The notes under the pieces were generated by a model. It did not search any database, was not told the DNA's origin, and was given only the letters and a program-made list of their open reading frames with translations. The translations under genes and the position numbers were made by a program. Source: Erigeron canadensis (Eukaryota; Streptophyta; Magnoliopsida; Asterales; Asteraceae). Taken from it: 64,000 nt of DNA. The DNA lies in assembly GCF_010389155.1 (NCBI RefSeq), contig NC_057766.1, positions 35,287,516-35,351,515 of the forward strand. The letters are read 5' to 3'. Positions 60,144 through 64,000 of this stretch are shown here, in pieces (the stretch's first letter is position 1; the number at the start of each line of letters is the position of its first letter).

Positions 60144-60157
60144 GGTTTACTGGTTTT

Positions 60158-60328
60158 AACCAGTTGGCCTGCAGCTGCCACTTTCTAGGAGTTATCTGAG
60201 TTCGAATCTTGTCAGAGGCAAAATTAAATTTAAGTTGTTGAATTACCTTGACACTATCCATGCTAGGGGTTATGTGGGTACCAATTCGGTACATGAGATC
60301 AAATAGTTCCTATCAATTTACCGTTAGT
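60158..60328 (+). mobile_element. tRNA-derived SINE with 14-bp target duplication
   Basis: GGTTTACTGGTTTT is duplicated exactly at 60144-60157 and 60329-60342. Between the copies lie an A-box-like TTGGCCTGCAGC and a B-box GAGTTCGAATC, the internal RNA polymerase III promoter inherited from tRNA, then a non-tRNA body (GGGGTTATGTGGGTACC). The 3' end has no simple poly-A. The 85-codon minus frame across it is spurious. Confidence 0.75.
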
Positions 60329-60971
60329 GGTTTACTGGTTTTCCTTATGTTAAAGTTTGTTTAATTAGCCAAATTTAATCCTTTTTCATATATGATTATA
60401 TTTATCAAGGATATAACATTTACCAATAAACTAAAACATGATTGATATATTCTTGAAACGACACATGGCGTAATCCTTGATCGAAACGTGTCCTTTTTAA
60501 TTTATTTATTTTGTTAAATTAGCTTTTTTAGTTGTATATAACTTCAATTTCCTTATTAGAATTATAATTAAATTCTAACTCTTGACTTACTAATACAAAA
60601 GACATTATAACCTTATTTGATTGATCGTTTTCTTATTCGTAAATTGTCTATTTTTCTCAATTCTTCAACTCCTATTACTTATATTCATTATAATAAATTT
60701 TTAATATGAAAACTTCAAAATTTTGAGTTTACGGTCCAAAATCAGAAGGCTATTTGCCATCATTACTATGCTTACAAGTTTCGATTTTGATGTGGTTCTA
60801 AAAATTTAAGATAAATCCAAAACTTTAACTAAATATATATTATATTTATCATTACTGTTTATTAAAATTTAGTTTCGATAATCGATTTATTTTAACCACA
60901 AATTATTTCATACTCACAAATCATGTATTAGGCATATTCGAATTTCTTTATGATACAATTTATATAGCTAA

Positions 60972-60998
60972 CGTACATCGTACGGGTATTAGGGCTAG
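60972..60998 (+). mobile_element. Helitron 3' terminus (plus strand)
   Basis: Stem CGTAC-ATC-GTACG (60972-60984) is followed by GGTATTAGGG and CTAG (60995-60998), then T. Spacing and order are those of a Helitron end. The 5' end was not identified, so the extent upstream is unknown. Confidence 0.6.
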
Positions 60999-60999
60999 T

Positions 61000-62635
61000 A
61001 AACTTATATATAGAGAGATAAGCTGAAAATTTCAAGTTTATAAAAGATTGAATGCTAAATTTGAAAATAATTAAAAAACACTGTACAACCTAGAAAATTA
61101 TTTAAATGTAAATAAATCATAATAAATGAGGTTGATGACTCATTTATAAAGTCTTAAACTTAAGCTGATAGTCATATATTATTTGCTAGTTTCCAATCCT
61201 ATTTTACTTGTATTGCATAAAGAAATTAAACTTAGTTAGTCTACTAACCATGAACACCTAGCATTCGAAAAGTCATGTTTGACTTTGATACTAGGATTAG
61301 CTGTGACATTCCCGTTTCAGAGATAGGATCATAGGAAAAACAAGAGTAAGTTCATAATTTTGATCCATAGATCTAGCAATGTTTTCTGTATGGAAGAAAG
61401 AGAAAAATATTGGTATTATAGTTAAAATTTTTAATTTTGATTTATATAAAACGTCCGAACATCATTTACAAGAAAGATTGCATTTTATAAAAAAAAATTA
61501 ATATAGGAAGAAAGAAGAATATTACTAGCATTTGGCACATATTCAAAAGTTTATTTTTTTAATGAGTGATGATGCAGCTATTTTTTAATATAAAAAAAAA
61601 TCAGGTGTGATAATTACAATTCGTGAATTCTTTCATTTCATATAAAATAATTATTATTTAATTATTAAAATTCAAAAATCAAGATGAATTCTCACTTTCC
61701 AAGAAATTAAAAATGAAAAGAGAATACGAGGGGGTTTAAAGACAAAAGGAAAAAAAGCAAAGGGTTAAATTTAGGAGGGAAGGGGTGTTCAAGTTATGCT
61801 TTTGATTTTTTGAAGCGACCTGTTCGAACGGCCAAATTAGACAACTTGACAATAACAGCCCTCTGTAAACTATGTGTTTACAGTTTAAGCTAGTAAAGTG
61901 AAATTGTAACTACTTTGATCTTCTCTTCGTTTAATTTAGCCACAATGATAAAATTTTGCCAGTCTTAAACTCCTAATTATCAATGTAGAAAGATTAAAAC
62001 AGATGCTATAAATGAGTTGTTAAATGTTCTTGAACTTGATTTTAGAAATTAAAATATAACAATGATGTGTCAGCTAAAAAATATAAACATTTTTTTTTTT
62101 TGGTTTCCAAAATGTAGACATTGGTTTTGTTTTGTTATACTATCCTTTAATCCTTTTAATATATATTTTTTAATTAAAAGTTTGATGTCATTCACTCATT
62201 CATACTAATCGACCAATTGTATATGATTTTGTCACCACGATCGTTCAACTTATATTATTTGTCATTGAAAAACATAGCTTGAAAATCCATATTAATATTA
62301 TCATATGCTTTGTAGTTTCCACTATCGTGTATGCAACATAGAATGGAGTTATGGAGGTAAAAGGTTTAAATATTGTTCCATGTACATAGCGTGAACTACT
62401 GTTATGTTGCGTCAAAAAATCGGTTAATATGAGACCGATAATGAATTAATCATCCATTAATATGTTTCATAACAATTATTACCAAGCAAAAAGAGAATTT
62501 GCTTGTTAGAAGATGGTATTAGACAAAGCAGACAAAACTAACTACTATTATGTTTTTGAACGACTAGTAATGAAAGAAAGAAAGAAACTGCTCAATGTCG
62601 TTTTCTGCGGGTTTTGAAGCCTAATACCTCAACGG
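61000..62635. other. AT-rich intergenic DNA
   Basis: No gene or bounded element recognised. Confidence 0.4.
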
Positions 62636-62639
62636 TGTT

Positions 62640-62940
62640 TATAGGCAAACCTTACCTCTACCTAAGTAGACAGACTGCTTCCATTTTTTATTTGAAAATG
62701 CCCTCCAACCTTTGCAGTGGTGGAGCCGGGAATCGATGTTTTTGACTCATTGGAGGGGTCGTACTATATAAATTTCGAAAAATATTTGGTCGAGCTATAG
62801 AGAATCCGTTGCGTTTACGCCTATTGGGGGAGGCTTGGCACCACCCAGCCCCCCTTGTCTCCGCCTCTGAACCTTTGCATTAGATTAGGGATCGAACTCA
62901 TGACCTCTGTCTTCAAAGACTTTACCACGGATCCAAACAT
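62640..62940 (-). mobile_element. TS-type SINE, interrupted by a MITE
   Basis: On the minus strand: A-box-like GTGGTAAAGTC and B-box GAGTTCGATCCC (plus 62884-62935), then AATGCAAAGGTT, the insertion at 62717-62869, then GGAGGGCATTTTC and GGAAGCAGTCTGTCTAC...GAGGTAAGG (plus about 62655-62690). The last part matches the 3' body of the SINE at 1336-1448. The (GTT)n tail is not preserved. Confidence 0.65.
62717..62869. mobile_element. Mutator-like MITE inside the SINE, 10-bp target duplication
   Basis: AACCTTTGCA flanks both sides (62707-62716 and 62870-62879). Ends GTGGTGGAGCCGGG and, reversed, CAGAGGCGGAGACAAGGGG are imperfect inverted repeats and resemble the CAGTGGCGGA ends of the element at 5661-6892. 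153 bp, non-coding. Confidence 0.7.
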
Positions 62941-63059
62941 GAACAAACACTTTTCAACCCTCAACCAATATGACATATAGAATTAAATTTTTAGAAACTA
63001 AAACTGAATTTATGCAAGTAGAAGGGACTAAATGTGTAACTATACATCACAAACAAAAA

Positions 63060-64000
63060 CAAAATAAAAAAAACTAAAGGTGGGGAAGTAGGGACCATTA
63101 TATATATAATATAGTAATAGTAATTGAATGATGTGTTAAAATGGACCAGAAGTCCACAAAAAGAAGTTGTAGTAGCAGTTGAATGACCAGAAGTCCATCA
63201 CCATCTGCCACAGCACAACCCATTTCTTGAACTGCTCACTCCCACACACTAAAACAGACCATTAAAAAACTGACCCATTTCACTCTAAAGTACAACACCT
63301 AGCTAGCTTAATCCATCATCATTCATTGCCCTCACAATCTCTTCTTATTATGATTGGTTTCATATAGTGATCAGCTCATTCTGCTATATCTATCTATCTA
63401 TCCGGATCTCTCTTTTGTTACTAAGGTTACACCAATTTTAATTACTCTTTTTTATTTTTACTTGCATATACTTTTTTGCTTATTTTCAAAAACAGTCTCT
63501 TACTATGACCAGATTCTATATAATGTTGTTGTGGTATAATGCTATGCTAATACATATTCACATTATAGAAAATGTTGTTTCAACCATTTTTACAACCATG
63601 TAAAAGTCCGGTTAGCCGACACGGTGCTTTGTGGGCCCGATTGTTGGATAGAGACTTTCCTTCTTTTCTTTCAAGTCAAGAATCTATTTTTATTTTTTAT
63701 TTTTGTACAATCCGTTATGTGTAAAATCTTCTTTAATATATATAATAATGGTCTTACTATTACTGTTTCAACGTACAGAAATGATGGCATTAAGCACAAG
63801 TGTGTAATTAAATAAGTTTGATAATGTTGATTGGAATTATATTAAACTTTGTATTTGTTTGAAATTGGTTGGGACGTCGTTTTCGGGTTAGCCAAAAGGC
63901 ATCTCTCGTAGCCCGATAGAAGTGGGTGAATATGATGGCCTTGTAATCTTGCTATTTTATTATACAAAATCTGTAATTAGGTCGCTATCGGATGCCTTGT
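63060..64000 (+). promoter_or_regulatory. Possible promoter/leader of a gene beyond the window, with a 13-bp direct repeat
   Basis: TATATATATAATATAG lies at about 63101-63116, followed by leader-like CA/CT-rich text (CCACAGCACAACCC, CACTCCCACACACT) at 63205-63310. GACCAGAAGTCCA occurs twice, at 63144-63156 and 63185-63197. No coding exon with a known domain follows before the window ends. Confidence 0.3.

Noticed and set aside
60165..60235. A tRNA gene
   Set aside because: A and B boxes are present, but no acceptor stem or cloverleaf can be formed, and flanking direct repeats show that it is a SINE.
62880..62940. A minus-strand tRNA gene
   Set aside because: Only the promoter boxes are tRNA-like; it continues into a SINE body.

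Overview
The window is nuclear DNA from a flowering plant. Its genes are split by AT-rich GT-AG introns, they belong to plant-specific families (BELL homeodomain, MOM1, WAV3), and the spacers are filled with plant-type transposons. A eudicot, perhaps an asterid such as a composite, is my guess; no ribosomal, organellar or other marker fixes the species. There are no rRNA genes, intact tRNA genes, CRISPR arrays or bacterial-type operons.

Three complete protein genes, all on the plus strand, could be spliced in frame by reading donor and acceptor sites. (1) A BEL1-like TALE homeodomain factor (13560-16843, 4 coding exons, 682 aa) with a probable 5'UTR intron. (2) A MOM1-type transcriptional-silencing protein (23066-33097, 17 coding exons, 1957 aa): basic N-terminus, two chromodomain-like segments, a degenerate SNF2/CHD3 ATPase, a coiled-coil CMM2 region, a 39-bp-period Pro/Thr/Ser repeat and an acidic C-terminus. 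(3) A WAV3-family RING-H2/VWA E3 ubiquitin ligase (47986-52095, 2 exons, 696 aa).

Two transposon-encoded genes are decayed. One is a Helitron helicase (minus strand, 19834-21485) with three in-frame stops, two of which look like CGA-to-TGA changes; its 3' terminus is at 19290. The other is a PIF/Harbinger transposase (minus strand, 53043-54285) with one stop and two frameshifts, inside an element with recognisable TIRs and TAA target duplications (52686-54656).

Layout: 1-12.8 kb holds no convincing gene but many small elements (SINE, Harbinger MITE, foldback MITE, a three-level nest of TIR elements, a CACTA-like element). 12.8-17 kb is the BELL gene; 19.3-21.5 kb the Helitron remnant; 23-33 kb MOM1. 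33.4-47.3 kb is a transposon field: a foldback MITE, a Mutator-like element carrying telomere-like palindromes, and a cluster of Helitron termini including two nearly complete non-autonomous copies. 48-52 kb is the WAV3-like gene; 52.7-54.7 kb the Harbinger element; 55-64 kb more foldback, hAT-like, SINE and Helitron debris.

The host genes look independent of each other: a developmental transcription factor, a chromatin silencer and a ubiquitin ligase. The one thematic link is that a gene whose family silences transposons sits beside a Helitron whose stops look like decay of methylated CpG.
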